NCBI GenBank assembly: GCA_040954595.2
Contig: CM082584.2
Span: forward strand, 1 to 64,000
Source of the DNA: Balanoglossus misakiensis
Taxonomy: Eukaryota > Hemichordata
DNA length: 64,000 nt
Direction: 5' to 3'
Shown here: one piece after another, positions 48,749 through 58,864 of the stretch
Layout of the letters: each line of letters opens with the position of its first letter
Numbering within the stretch: position 1 is the first letter of the stretch
Notes under the pieces: generated by a model
Told to the model about the DNA's origin: nothing
Database searches by the model: none
Seen by the model: only the letters and a program-made list of their open reading frames with translations
Position numbers and translations under genes: made by a program

Positions 48749-48879
48749 CTGTTATGCAAGAGGTACAGCGAGACATCCTTTGTCCAAGGCCGAACTGTAA
48801 TAACCAGCCGAGCATAAAATCACAGAGTTACCATTTGGACATTGGTTACCAGCTGGGCAATCAGCACATGATGTTTGTG
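48749..48879 (-). pseudogene. GCC2/GCC3-type Cys-rich exon, 1-base deletion, left copy
   Basis: Acceptor TTTTCAG, donor GTAAAC. Reads TSCADCPAGNQCPNGNSVILCSAGYYSS in one frame, then RMSRCTSCIT in another. The length, 131 bp, is one short of a phase-1-1 module of 132 bp, and the shift lies near the TTCGGCC run at about 48,795. The same change is in the right copy (63,439-63,569). Read straight through, the first frame meets a TAA just before the donor. Confidence 0.72.
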
Positions 48880-49858
48880 CTGAAAATAAACAGAGATTTA
48901 TAGAATCTTATAGTCACAGTCATACCTTCAAAGACGTGGGATTCTCACGCGGGTTGGGGAGACAAAAATCCCTGGCAAAAGATTGAGGACAGGAAAATGC
49001 CAATCCAGAGATATTGGTAACAGAAACTGTGTACAGTCAATGCCATACGGCAGTGTGCTGTTCTAACAACAGACAAGATCGTGACGATCATAGTCTGTGT
49101 CGGAGATTTGGAAAAGAGCAAATTTGGTGAAAAGACGGGACAAAACAAAAGTCTACTTATACGATGCACATGAAAACTGGATGAAAGCGAAGCAGTCCAC
49201 TATTTGAATGCATTGGATGTAAAATTGGCAGAATATTTGGACTGGACGTAATGTTTGTACGCACAGAATTACGTACATGCACATAAGATGATCGTCTGCC
49301 TTAAAGGCACGTAAGCTGCAACTAGATAAAAAAATTAATGTTTTAAATAATCTCATATATGCTTTTAATTATGTCTATTAAATGATATTTCATGATAATA
49401 TATCAAGCTCAACACTTATTTATGACACAATGGCCAAAATTAAAGAAAAAACAAAAATTCCTGCAATTTTAAAAAAAGTGCAATATTGCAATGAAAAATG
49501 GAAATCTGATGTCTCAGTGGTGTACATTTACTTCCATGAGCTCAAGTGGATGAGATCATGTTTTGTTTATGAAGTTTCACAACCGGAAATGCAACAATTT
49601 CATTGTTTCTTGCATTTTCCCACGGTGGCGGCCATAATCGCTTGCGGCAAAGCTTTATTATTTATCTGGTTAAAACTTGCATATGCACTCATATTTAGGG
49701 TTTATAATGCTTGTGTATAGTTCACTGCCTTCATCTGCATGGACTAATGGTAGTGCAGTTTTAAACAAAAATTATGAAAATTATCCCAAAAGTTACAGCT
49801 TACGTGCCTTTAAGTGAAAGATTACACAGTAATGCCCAAACTTTAAGTGCTGACTCAC
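48880..49858 (-). other. Presumed intron, no feature
   Basis: About 1 kb. The first 430 bp are shared with the right copy up to the window end. Open frames at 48,945-49,169 (-) and 49,382-49,720 (+) show no recognisable domain. Confidence 0.55.
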
Positions 49859-50063
49859 CATCTATATTAGTGTAGTATCCATCTTCACACACCTCTGGCT
49901 CCGACATACCATCATATTGGCACTTATACCCGGGGCAGGACAAGGCGTACAGTCTATACTTCCATTGTTGGCAAAATATCCCAGTCCGCATTGTGTTGGT
50001 GATGAGAGGCTGGCTGTTCCACACATGAAACCCCTGGACACAGCGTGCATGCTCCAGAACATG
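49859..50063 (-). pseudogene. GCC2/GCC3-type Cys-rich exon with two frameshifts
   Basis: Acceptor AGTTCAG, donor GTGAG. The module is readable only across three frames: GACTLCPG; then MCGTASLSSPTQCGLGYF, NGSIDCTPCP; then GYKCQYDGMSEPEVCEDGYY, TNIDG. The shifts lie near the GGGG run (about 50,028, one base short) and the CCCC run (about 49,930). Length 205 bp fits a net +1 change. It is the first module of the left set in the direction of transcription; the large intron upstream holds the retroelements. Confidence 0.72.
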
Positions 50064-50156
50064 CTGAACTTTAACTTCCAGCTGCGCAGTCCTGTAGGAG
50101 TGAAGACGTCAAATATTAAGGAGGTTTAGGAGCCCTCTAGCCAGCAAACTTCATCA

Positions 50157-50580
50157 AGGATGTACGTGCAGAACATAAACCGGAAACACTGCGTGTCCGG
50201 TCTTTTTTCCATAGGATTACATTGATAATCGCCAGAAAACAAACTTCTACTATTGTTATTTTCTCGAAATTTTACACATAGCTCAGTCCAGCAAATATAA
50301 ATTCATTGGTCAAATAAAATATAGGGGTCACCGCGCTCTTTTTTGAGATAAATTGCATTAAGAAATTTTGGCCATAGACAAACAAACCATTGGTGAAAAA
50401 TGCTGAGTCAGCAGATTTCTTCTATTATCGACCAATTTCATGGCTCTGTATTTCAAAAACAAGCGCGGTGACCCCTATATTTTATTACGGATTTTCATTA
50501 TACATACAAAAGAGAATAAAAAAATCCACAATTAAAAAAAATGACAATACTTTCCATTTTATTGAACGTACATCCTTAAT
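50157..50580. mobile_element. MITE-like foldback segment
   Basis: AAGGATGTACGT at about 50,156 faces ACGTACATCCTTAA at about 50,566. Inside, a 22-bp inverted pair (AAAATATAGGGGTCACCGCG, near 50,317 and 50,464) flanks a loop of about 120 bp. There is no clear target duplication and no transposase, so the boundaries are tentative. Confidence 0.45.
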
Positions 50581-50588
50581 GTTACTTA

Positions 50589-50962
50589 GGTAGTGGAGCA
50601 CCAAAACCCAAATTTTCATATCGATTGTGTATTTTGTGATAAAAGCACCAAACTTGGCTCAGATGTGTGTTAATGTGTACTGAACAAATTCAGATAGCGA
50701 GTCACTAAATATCTGTTGAAGAGTTTCCATGGCAACCAATTTTTTTTCAAAATGGCCGCAAATACAGATAATCACACCTGTTAAACATCATAATAAATTC
50801 AGATTACAATATTTGAAACAAGAAACTACGGAAAGAATGGTTTGCAATAGAACTATGGTTATTAAACTACAAATGTACTTATAAGGGTAACTAAGGGATC
50901 AAAATACAGGTGCAACTTTCAATCCCTGGTACTCGCATTAGTATAGGTGCTCCCCCTAGTCA
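50589..50962. mobile_element. Possible MITE with GGAGCACC ends
   Basis: TAGTGGAGCACC at about 50,590 faces GGTGCTCCCCCTA at about 50,948. Wording such as TTTCCATGGCAACC is typical of dispersed repeats. Weak support. Confidence 0.35.
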
Positions 50963-51050
50963 AACATTACGGCTAGTTGCGATATTTAACTTGAAGTACG
51001 TAAATTACACACACACGAATCGCAACAGTTAGCGAGTCACTAAATATCTA

Positions 51051-53071
51051 TTGAAGAGTGACTATGCAGTATTCAAGATCCACCCTTTCCACAATACGTG
51101 TGAACTTCTACTCTCTACATGGAATGTCCGCTCAGCTAGATGCAAATCATTAGACATTGCAGACTACATCACAGATAAAGAAATTGATATTCTTGTACTC
51201 ACTGAAACATGGTTGAAGGAATCTGGTGACGAACACGTAATGGCTGAATGTACACCACCAGGCTATGCTGTCAAACATCTACCTGGGGTTGGCAAGATCG
51301 GTGGAGGCTTAGCTTAAATTCATAAGCTAGCACTAAAATAAACAGCTTGGAAGCCTATTCTCTCTGTTAAATCTTTTGAGGCAGCGGAAGCAACTATTCT
51401 TCACCAGAAACTTTCCATGAAAATAATTCTTGTCTACCGTCCACCACCATCAGTTAATAATAAATTCACCGCACCACAGTTCATGGAAGAGTTCAGTACA
51501 ACACTTGAGAAGTATGTCACCTGCTCAAGTAATCTCTTCATCGTAGGAGATTTCAATATTCACCTAGAAGATGATAAGAATCCAGTAACACAGAAATTCA
51601 ATGGAATCATCAGCGCCTGTAATCTGAAACAATGGGTCCAACAACCAACACACAGAAAGGGTCATACTCTTGATCTCATCTTATCTAACTCTGCGTCTAA
51701 CATCAAGAGTGTCTCTGTAGACTGCTTGGAACTCTCTGATCACAATCCTGTCAATGCAAAACTTGCTCTTCCGAAACCAACACACAGTAGACGTCAAATA
51801 TCTTATCGTCATATCTGCCATTTCAATTGATAGTTTCAGCCATGATCTCGACAAAATACATCAAATGTCCTAGCCTCCAAATGACCTCTCCTCCGCCATA
51901 TCAGCTTATAACCAACCCGTCAGTCTCCATCTAAAACACGTGTACTTGATCTCATCCCTACAGCACTTGATAAGCAATGTCTTGATAATCTGCTCACTAT
52001 CATAGCCACAATTATCAATTTGTCACTCAAAACTGGAACTGTTCCTGAATAACTTAAAATAGCAGTCATCACACCAATATACTCAAGAAACCTTCGCTCG
52101 ACAAAAACATTTTCAAGAACTATAGACCAGTTTCAAACCTAACCTTCCTGTCAAAAGTAATCGGGAAGATTGTAGCACAACAACTGACATCATATTTGAC
52201 TACCAACTCACTACAAGAACCACTGCAGTCAGCGTACCGAAAGGATCACAGTACCGAAACAGCACTTACTAAAGTCAACAACGATATTTGTATGGCACTG
52301 GATGCCGGTAAATGTGTACTCATGGTTCTCCTCGATCTCTCCTCTGTGTTTGATACCATAGATCACGACACAATCATCTCAAGGTTATCAAAACTGGGCA
52401 TCACCAACATCGCACTACAATGGTTCTCATCATATCTTAAGAACAGACAGCAGTTTGTATGGCACAATGTCAGAACCTCAATATCTACAATATGGAGTAC
52501 CACACGGTTCAGTGCTTGGCCCACTTTTGTTCTGCAGCTACATCCAACCACTTGCTCAACTTATTTGTCACCACAACATCAATTTTCACCAATATGCCGA
52601 TGACAACCAACTATACCAATATTTCTTCCAGTTAGACACCATAAGTACATTAGACAAGATGGAAAGGGCAGTTCACGAAATAAAAACCTGGATGACACAT
52701 AATAAACTTCAACTAAATGGTGGCAAACCCGAGGTACCCCTGATAAGGTCTCAGTTCAACCGCTCGCCTAGTCCCATAAACCACATGAGCATTGGATCAT
52801 GTTGTGTTCAAATTGTGAATTCTGCACGGAATATAGGTGTGACATTCGACGACAATTACACTTTCAATAAGCACATTAATGCAATTTGCAAGTCAATTTT
52901 CTTCCATCTGCGTCAAATCAGCCACATTCGCCGTTACCTCACTAAGGAAGTTTGCCAGATGCTGGTTCATGCTCTAATCACATCAAAACTGGACTACTGC
53001 AATGCAATACTCTGTGGTTTACCATCATCATGCATTCAACCGCTACAGCATGCCCTGAATTCTGCAGCCAC
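51051..53071 (+). pseudogene. CR1/L2-like non-LTR retrotransposon, 5'- and 3'-truncated, disabled
   Basis: The plus strand encodes an APE-type endonuclease and a reverse transcriptase of a retroposon replicating by target-primed reverse transcription. Visible endonuclease motifs: STWNVRSARC and LTETWLKE (51,100-51,230), then GDFNIH, HTLDLILSN and SDHNPV (51,545-51,760). Reverse transcriptase motifs: NYRPVSN (about 52,120), [27 protein letters not shown] (about 52,330-52,370), [17 protein letters not shown] (about 52,595). Wording and order fit the CR1/L2 group. Disabling changes: a TAA near 51,315, frame breaks between the endonuclease halves, another near 52,480, and GVPH where GVPQ is usual. 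The ORF1 part and 3' UTR are missing. At 53,072 it joins a satellite B fragment. It lies in an intron of the EGF array, on the opposite strand. Confidence 0.87.
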
Positions 53072-53410
53072 CATGGCCTCCTTCACAAAAACCTCACCAG
53101 ACCCCATAATGCCTCCATCTCTTACACCACACCTTATACCCACCACAAATCCTAGCCATCACCCAACCTATCATAGCCCAAACAATCCAAACCCAATCAA
53201 AATTGACCCTAGCCCCACTTATCAAGCCATCAATGCTCAACGGCAACCCAAATAACACTTAACTTAAAGATTGGCATAAATCCAAACTCATACCACTGCG
53301 ACCCCAAATATACAACACAAAGACTCAATCACGAACCAATACCTACCATTTGTAGCAAATACACGACCAAAGATTTGATCCCATATATCATCCATATATC
53401 ATCAGAAAGT
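53072..53410 (+). repeat. Interstitial fragment of subtelomeric satellite B
   Basis: About 340 bp beginning CCATGGCCTCCTTCACAAAA and including CAAAGATTTGATCCCAT. It matches the forward copy at 7,640-7,870 and the inverted array at 17.5-20.9 kb. It is fused without a spacer to the truncated reverse transcriptase, and its open frame continues that of the RT by chance. It ends within a B unit. Confidence 0.85.
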
Positions 53411-53587
53411 TGGGACGATGAGCAATGGGGCAGAGACTGATCATCAAAAATTTGAGACAGGGAATTCCAACAAATGAGATCATTAAGTTAAATATGCAAA
53501 GCAAATCAGAAAAGAGAATCAGAAGATTTTCTCCGAAGGACACCTTGCAAATTCATGATTGGAAAGACACTGCAGTCACATGTATAT
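53411..53587 (+). other. Unassigned sequence before the LTR
   Basis: No recognisable feature. Confidence 0.4.
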
Positions 53588-53757
53588 TGTAGTGTCCAAA
53601 CACTAGTGAGCATCTATACTTTATACATTCTGTAAAATGACGTAATGCAACATTCGGGTCATTATGAATAAAGTGCGTGAACGAGGCTAGGCACTCTCAC
53701 TCTTACATGCCGGACTTGGTGTCTCGTGTTGTCATTATTGCCCACCAACGATTCTAT
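53588..53757 (+). mobile_element. Putative 5' LTR of a Ty3-like element
   Basis: Begins TGTAGTGTCC, contains AATAAA at 53,667-53,672, and is followed by TTTGGCGACGAGGACGG, the kind of primer-binding leader seen just after the 5' LTR of Ty3/mag-like elements. About 170 bp. No 3' LTR was found, so the ends are inferred. Confidence 0.5.
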
Positions 53758-53802
53758 ATTTGGCGACGAGGACGGAGAACATGGAGAATCAGCTAGCCGT
53801 CA

Positions 53803-54881
53803 ATGCCGAGTTTTCCTGTTCATTCAGACCCGACAACCACCAGTACGAGATGGAAAAAGTACATGGCTAGAGTAGAAAACGCATTTGTCGCATTCAACAT
53901 TACAGATGACAAGCGACAACGTGCACTGCTATTGCACTGGGCAGGTGAGGAAGTTTCCGACTTCTTTGATACTCTACCAGATACAGGAACTAGCTGTGAA
54001 ACAGCCAAATTAAAGCTTTCGTCATACTTCTCACCCAAACGGAACATTGAATACGAACGATTTATCTTCAGAGACACCATACAAAACAACGGCGAATCGA
54101 TTGATGCCTATCACACTTGTTTGCAACGCCTAGCAGAAACATATGTGACTTCACCAATAAGGATCAAGAGGTCAAATCACAAATCATACGAGGATTCACA
54201 TCAGCCCGTCTCAGACGTCGTGCACTTCGGGAGGAGATGACACTAGAGAATCTACTGAGTACAGCCTGTTCATTTGAGGTATCAGAGGTTCAGGCTAGTG
54301 GGATTGAGGAGAAAACCCAAAATTATGGTGCAGATACGGCATCTGTGAATGCGGTCAGAAAACAGCGCCACCAACGCCCGAAACCAAATAAACAAAAGAG
54401 AGCTCATCAGCAGCCAGCGAAAGGACCGTCCACTTGTTATTATTGTGGTGGCACCTATCCACATGACTCAGTATGTCCAGCTAAAGGCAAGTCATGCAGG
54501 AAGTGTGGCAAACCTAACTATTTTGCCAAATGCTACCGATCAAAAGACAAGGCAAATAGGGTAGACAAGGATGAAACTGTCAAAGCTGTGCATAAAGTGG
54601 AAGACAGCTCGGGAGATGAATACTGCTTCACTGAACAACAATCAAATGGCAGGAGGCCTCAAGTAACAGTGCAGATAGAACAAACAGCAGTTGCCTCACT
54701 GATCGACCCTGGTTCTACTATAAACATGATGAGTGTAAACACATACAACAACCTAAAGAACAAACCCATGTGGCAAACAGAAAGCCCGTTTTACCACTGT
54801 CAGCAGTGCATTATTGAGTATTTTAGCATCGCTGGATTTAGCTCTCGTCCAATCAGAATTGCGGACGGTAGCATGATATAA
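53803..54881 (+). pseudogene. Ty3-like retrotransposon gag and protease remnant
   Basis: Downstream of the putative LTR. Gag capsid-like wording: WKKYMARVENAFVAFNI, LLLHWAGEEVSDFFDTL, YFSPKRNIEYERFIF. A 2-base insertion in ACATATGTGAC (about 54,132) shifts the frame, and the rest continues in another frame to 54,881. Two zinc knuckles follow (CYYCGGTYPHDSVC, and CRKCGKPNYFAKC with Tyr in place of the zinc-binding His). Then comes a protease-like start, ASLIDPGSTINMMS, with Asp-Pro-Gly where Asp-Ser/Thr-Gly is needed. Reverse transcriptase, RNase H and integrase are missing. It is a dead, 3'-truncated copy of an LTR retrotransposon, with no sign of an envelope gene. Confidence 0.85.
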
Positions 54882-55274
54882 TATAATTGAGAATAAATCT
54901 CGCGACAAGTGTACAGTTTGACAATGTACACAGATAATCCGTTTCAACAATGTTTCCTTTGTAGTGTGAATAAAACTGCACACTTTGCAAGTTTTCAACT
55001 TCAAAACACTATGGCTATTACAGAGACAAAGCTGCTAATATACAGTGTATACCTGTCATTTTTGTTTGTGGTGAGATTTTCATTGGCACAGTCGCACAGA
55101 GCTCACACAAGAGGAAATTACACTTTCTGTTGAATTCACTGCATCCTGCTAACTTTAAGTCATATATCCAGTGAAACATTAAGTTATAGAATTTTCCATC
55201 GCAGTATTCTGTTTTATATACATGTATAGCAGTCCCACACATATTGATTAATTTGACAAAAGAAACTGACTGAC
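54882..55274. other. Unassigned sequence, no feature
   Basis: Follows the truncated gag remnant. No LTR, domain or repeat is recognised. Confidence 0.5.
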
Positions 55275-55390
55275 AATTTTCACAGCGCTCCCAGTATAGC
55301 ATCCTTGGCAGGTGCACGTCAATGCCCCACACGAGGTTAGGGTTGGCAAGTGCTGCCATTTTGACATGGGTTGTTAGCACTGATCAATTC
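55275..55390 (-). pseudogene. EGF-like exon, heavily decayed
   Basis: Acceptor GCGTAG precedes 55,390. Pieces of an 8-Cys EGF module are readable in successive frames: IDQC; NPCQNGSTCQP; SCGALTCTCQGCYTG; RCEN. They are separated by a TAA and at least three indels, and the end abuts a weak GTCAGT donor. Its length of about 116 bp is near the 117-bp module. The continuous minus-strand frame over 55,018-55,380 runs in a different register for most of this exon. It links the exons at 57-58 kb with those at 50 kb and below across the retroelement-filled intron. Confidence 0.62.
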
Positions 55391-56440
55391 CTACGCATGA
55401 CAGAAAAATGAAGAATTAGGCTATGGGCCGGACCTGCCTATCGTTTCAAAATGCACTCTGTATATTAAGGTTTATTTCTTTTACATAAAAACAAGTCTTC
55501 TTGCTCTAATATGATAAAAGAAAAAAAACTTCAACTTAAATATTGCGTCCTCAGAGGTAATATCGAGCCCTAAAAATCAGGTATGCTAATGCGGTTAAAG
55601 GTCGTGCAGTTCTCCTTATAACAAGCGATCTTATTGGTGGTTACGTGACTGCACCAATCACAGAATGCGTTATGTCACTCAGCAATTACACACGCAGGGC
55701 AAACTATCAGGCAGCTACATGTATACTAGTATACATGTTACAGAAGATTAAACAGAATTGTTGGTAAGGAAAGTTTGAGCAGACTAGTCCATTCAATGTA
55801 AAAAATGGTGCTGATTCCAAAAAAGTCAGTCTTATTGACCCCTTTCAAGACAAAATTGCCATTTTTGCCACTTTTAACCCAAAAGGTCATTTAAAAAACA
55901 CTCAAAACACACTGTTTTCATCACATTCGGAGATCTGATGACATTTGAGGATTATGCGGAAACAGTGACACACCAGAATAAAAATTACAGGTGACATTTG
56001 CAAGCAGATATGATCTGACCATATAGAAATATGGAATGTAAAAACATTAACAAGGAACATGCCCAATAAACTGTCATGTGTCATGGCAGTCTTACAAGTG
56101 GTGCTAGAAAAAAAATGACCAAAAATTGTCTGTACAAACACATATGCGAAGCAACTTCTTTCAGTCAGCCCTGGAACAGACACACACTGACCTGCCACTG
56201 GTAATTAAAATTTGATAGCTGGTGGTCTCTGTAACAGCTGGCCTATTTAAGTTATGTAAACATGTCTTTGTTCGAGGTAACAACTCCTTGTAAATAGTAA
56301 CTTTAAAAACAACTGGACAATTTGTTTAGGAGAAGATTTGCTAACCAAAAACTAAGAAACTTACCAAAAAAACTCGCTAAATATTTAATCTTTCTGATCT
56401 CAGAACTGAATAAAAGTTGCACATATACAGGTATGTGTTA
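55391..56440. other. Presumed intron, no feature
   Basis: About 1 kb of AT-rich DNA without a recognisable domain or clear repeat. Confidence 0.5.
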
Positions 56441-57070
56441 TGAAATTATATCCTAAATTTCAAAGCAATCAGAGAAAAAACTAATTTCAAAGCAATCCAA
56501 CAAGCAGTTTCACAGAAAATATTTGTTCAAAAGTGGCAAAAACACAAATATGCAAATATCACCAAAATTGTACAATATCTTACTTCAATCACTACAAGGA
56601 ACATGCTGCCTAAGTTCAATGCAATAGGACAAGCGGTTTCAGAGAAAACAATTTTTGACAAAAATTGCAAAAGTTTCCCCGATAACACATTTATGCAAAT
56701 ATCTTTTTTTTTTACAACATATTATTTAGGTTACCCCTACGAACATGCCTACCAAATTGGAAAGCAATCTGGCATGAGGTTTTAAAGAAAAACATTTTTT
56801 GACCAAAAATGGCAAATATTGCTCAAAATTATAGATATGCAAATTTTGCAACAATTTGAACAAAACTATGGTTACTTAGACAACATTAGGAGGCTTCATA
56901 CTAAATTTCAAAGACATTTTACCAATAACATGGAAAAATACAAAAAAATGCAAAAAAAATAGGAAATCGATAATATTAGCTCAAAACATACAGGATTGTA
57001 TGAGGTTGATATAAGGTACATGCATACCAATTTTCAAATCAATATGACCAGTGGTTGTCCAGTTTTTGAG
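56440..57070 (+). repeat. Diverged tandem repeat of about 145 bp
   Basis: Variants of 'CCTAAATTTCAAAGCAATC...GCGGTTTCAGAGAAAA' recur near 56,450, 56,600, 56,745, 56,890 and 57,020, usually followed by 'TTTTTGACCAAAAATGGCAAA'. Probably part of a dispersed non-autonomous element. Confidence 0.55.
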
Positions 57071-57218
57071 TTTTGACCAATTTCACATTTTCCCAGCTAA
57101 TTTGCATATTTTTGGCAATGACATCTTCATTTGAACAAACTCCCATCTACAGCCCTGCCTGCATCTACACGCCAAATATCGAGGTCATACGCGCTGCGGT
57201 TTTCAAGTTTTCGATGTG

Positions 57219-57272
57219 GACGGACATACAGACATACATCCATCCATCCATCCATCCATACATACAGACGTA
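57219..57272 (+). repeat. ATCC/ACAG microsatellite
   Basis: GGACGGACATACAGACATAC, then (CATC)n and CATACATACAGACG. Confidence 0.85.
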
Positions 57273-57330
57273 ACCAATCCCATAAGGTCCCATGGTACAT
57301 ACCAATGGGACCTAAAAACTTTTGACTTAC

Positions 57331-57453
57331 ATGTAACACATGTTTGCCCAGTGTAGCAGGTTGGACAGTTGCAGGTGTAGATTGAGCAGGAGCCTTGAAG
57401 TGGCTGATACACTCCGTTATTCAGACATGGGTTTAGAAGACACTGGTTGATCG
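57331..57453 (-). CDS. EGF-like exon, open frame but C3 replaced by Tyr
   Basis: Forty-one codons between acceptor CCCTTAG and donor GTAAG, phase 1-1. Reads INQCLLNPCLNNGVYQPLQG, SCSIYTCNCPTCYTGQTC. The third EGF cysteine (GxC) is Tyr (TAT), which should prevent one standard disulphide. Both extra cysteines of the local variant are present. There is no stop, so I class it as coding or only recently relaxed. Confidence 0.75.
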
Positions 57454-57905
57454 CTAAGGGTGAGAGAAATGAAAAGTATCACAACATTAGGGTCTTACAC
57501 ACTTGAGTGGGAAGTGAAATCTGTAGCAGACTGTCAGAAGATTGCACATCCGTGTGATCATGTTCATGTGTGAAGGATAATGAAGACCACTTGATCCAAG
57601 CTTGGTGCTACCATCTTTATCATAATTACAGCATCTTATAATATTTACTAGTTGGGGGTGGGGTGGGGTGGGGGTGGGGGTAGTTGATGTCATAACTTTC
57701 TGATGTTTCAATTTACGGTTGGAAAAAATAGCAACATCTACTCTGATGAGCATTTGAGTCAATGAAAGTATACATCATGGCTACGGTAGTGCATATAAGT
57801 CTCTTGGTTAGCTGCACAATCACAGGCAACTTTATTGAGACAATATCAATGACAAAACCCAGCGATTTCTACTTTGTGCGGCAAATCTGACACTGGTTTG
57901 CTTAC
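57454..57905 (-). other. Presumed intron with a G-rich tract
   Basis: Contains the G-rich run at 57,654-57,682. No gene is seen. Confidence 0.55.
57654..57682 (+). other. Candidate G-quadruplex tract
   Basis: GGGGGTGGGGTGGGGTGGGGGTGGGGGT: five runs of four or five G separated by single T, on the + strand (template strand for the EGF array). Confidence 0.7.
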
Positions 57906-58022
57906 GTTCAGCGCACGTGGTTCCGATGAAACAGCGCGAACTCTGGCATCTGAACTCGGTGCAGGACACTTGCTGGCAGAATCCACTGTTTAGACAAGGG
58001 TTGGGCTGACACGGATTCAAAT
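57906..58022 (-). CDS. EGF-like exon, open frame but C5 replaced by Ser
   Basis: Thirty-nine codons between acceptor TGCACAG and donor GTAAGC, phase 1-1. Reads LNPCQPNPCLNSGFC, QQVSCTEFRCQSSRC, FIGTTC. The CxC pair reads CQS, so the fifth canonical cysteine is lost. Frame and splice sites are intact. It resembles the 39-codon module at 43,486-44,494 (QQTSC loop), suggesting the two arose by duplication. Confidence 0.76.
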
Positions 58023-58406
58023 CTGTGCACAGAAGAGAAAGTGATATAAATTGTGTACAGTTAATATTTACTACATATACTTTAAACAGATTTGTGCAGT
58101 CAGGGTTGAGTGGTAAAAATCTCAGTTGGTCAACAGAACATCACTGTGACAAATTTCTTCCATGTTCAACAAAAGAAACGTAATGAAATTTTGACACACG
58201 TGTAATAGTGTCTTAGTGTACCATACGGTGCAGGTTGTTGTTTGGTCAAATACACAATCCCCTTTTATGGCACACACATTCTTAATAAATTTCCCCAAAA
58301 TTGTGTCGTTATTCACTGTATGATACAGGTTGGAAGAAACCAACTGCAAGCCGATTATGTGTTATGTTATTATGTTCCTCTTTGTCTGAAATTTAAAATC
58401 ACTCAC
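58023..58406 (-). other. Presumed intron, no feature
   Basis: No domain or repeat is seen. Confidence 0.5.
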
Positions 58407-58506
58407 ATGTCTGACATAAATCGCCGGAGTAACAGCTTGTACAGGAGCATGTGAATTCAGTACACCAATTGGGCGTCAGCACACAGTTTCCACCATTCTG
58501 ACAGCT
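58407..58506 (-). pseudogene. EGF-like exon truncated at the segmental-duplication junction
   Basis: Donor GTGAG follows 58,407. Upstream it reads QTCLDGSYC... on the + strand, i.e. SCQNGGNC, NWCTEFTCSCTSCYSGDLCQT in sense. The first part of the module, with the first cysteine and acceptor, is replaced at about 58,506 by the start of the duplicated segment (TGTGGTTCTATCGGG). The exon therefore lost its 5' end when the duplicate was joined here. Confidence 0.8.
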
Positions 58507-58741
58507 GTGGTTCTATCGGGTTCTCCTATAACTAAGCCTCCTTACTGAATAACTGAACAATAAGAATTACTTATTATACTTTTGGGAGTTTAGGACTTAG
58601 TAATTGCAAAAAAGACTCAATTCCTGAAAGTGCCTATTTGGTTTGTCACATCCTAAATATACAGGTAATTTCATAGCTGCCAGCTATGACAAATATACCG
58701 GTATGAGGGGGGAAAAACAGCTCCTCGTCTGATAAATTTAC

Positions 58742-58864
58742 CTTGGTCACAGGTGATTCCAATGATACAGCCTTGACAGCGACAGGTAAACGCACTGCAC
58801 GATCCACTGATTGGCTCACAGATACCGTTGTTCATGCACGGATTGGGAGAACATTGATCGAGTC
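58742..58864 (-). CDS. EGF-like exon (intact, 8-Cys type), right copy
   Basis: Duplicate of 42,885-43,007 with the same acceptor, donor and phase. It differs by GCFIG to GCIIG. No stop, all eight cysteines. In this copy it is followed, in the direction of transcription, by the truncated exon at 58,407-58,506 instead of an intact neighbour. Confidence 0.88.

Larger units (their letters stand above)
42648..49310. repeat. Segmental duplication, left copy (as far as the right copy is visible)
   Basis: Matches 58,506-64,000 in order and orientation. The coordinate shift is 15,857 bp at the first shared EGF exon and falls to 14,690 at the last. The drop is explained mainly by a 1,046-bp pogo-like insertion plus one CAAA unit (1,050 bp) and a 67-bp tandem duplication, all in this copy. 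Sequence between indels is nearly identical. The right copy runs off the window, so the true extent is unknown. Confidence 0.93.

Noticed and set aside
52455-53255. 266-residue open frame as one protein
   Set aside because: Its first two thirds are a CR1-like reverse transcriptase; the rest is satellite B read through by chance.
55018-55380. 120-residue Cys-containing minus-strand frame as a novel secreted protein
   Set aside because: Its upstream third overlaps a decayed EGF exon in another register. The cysteines outside it match no pattern and there is no signal peptide.
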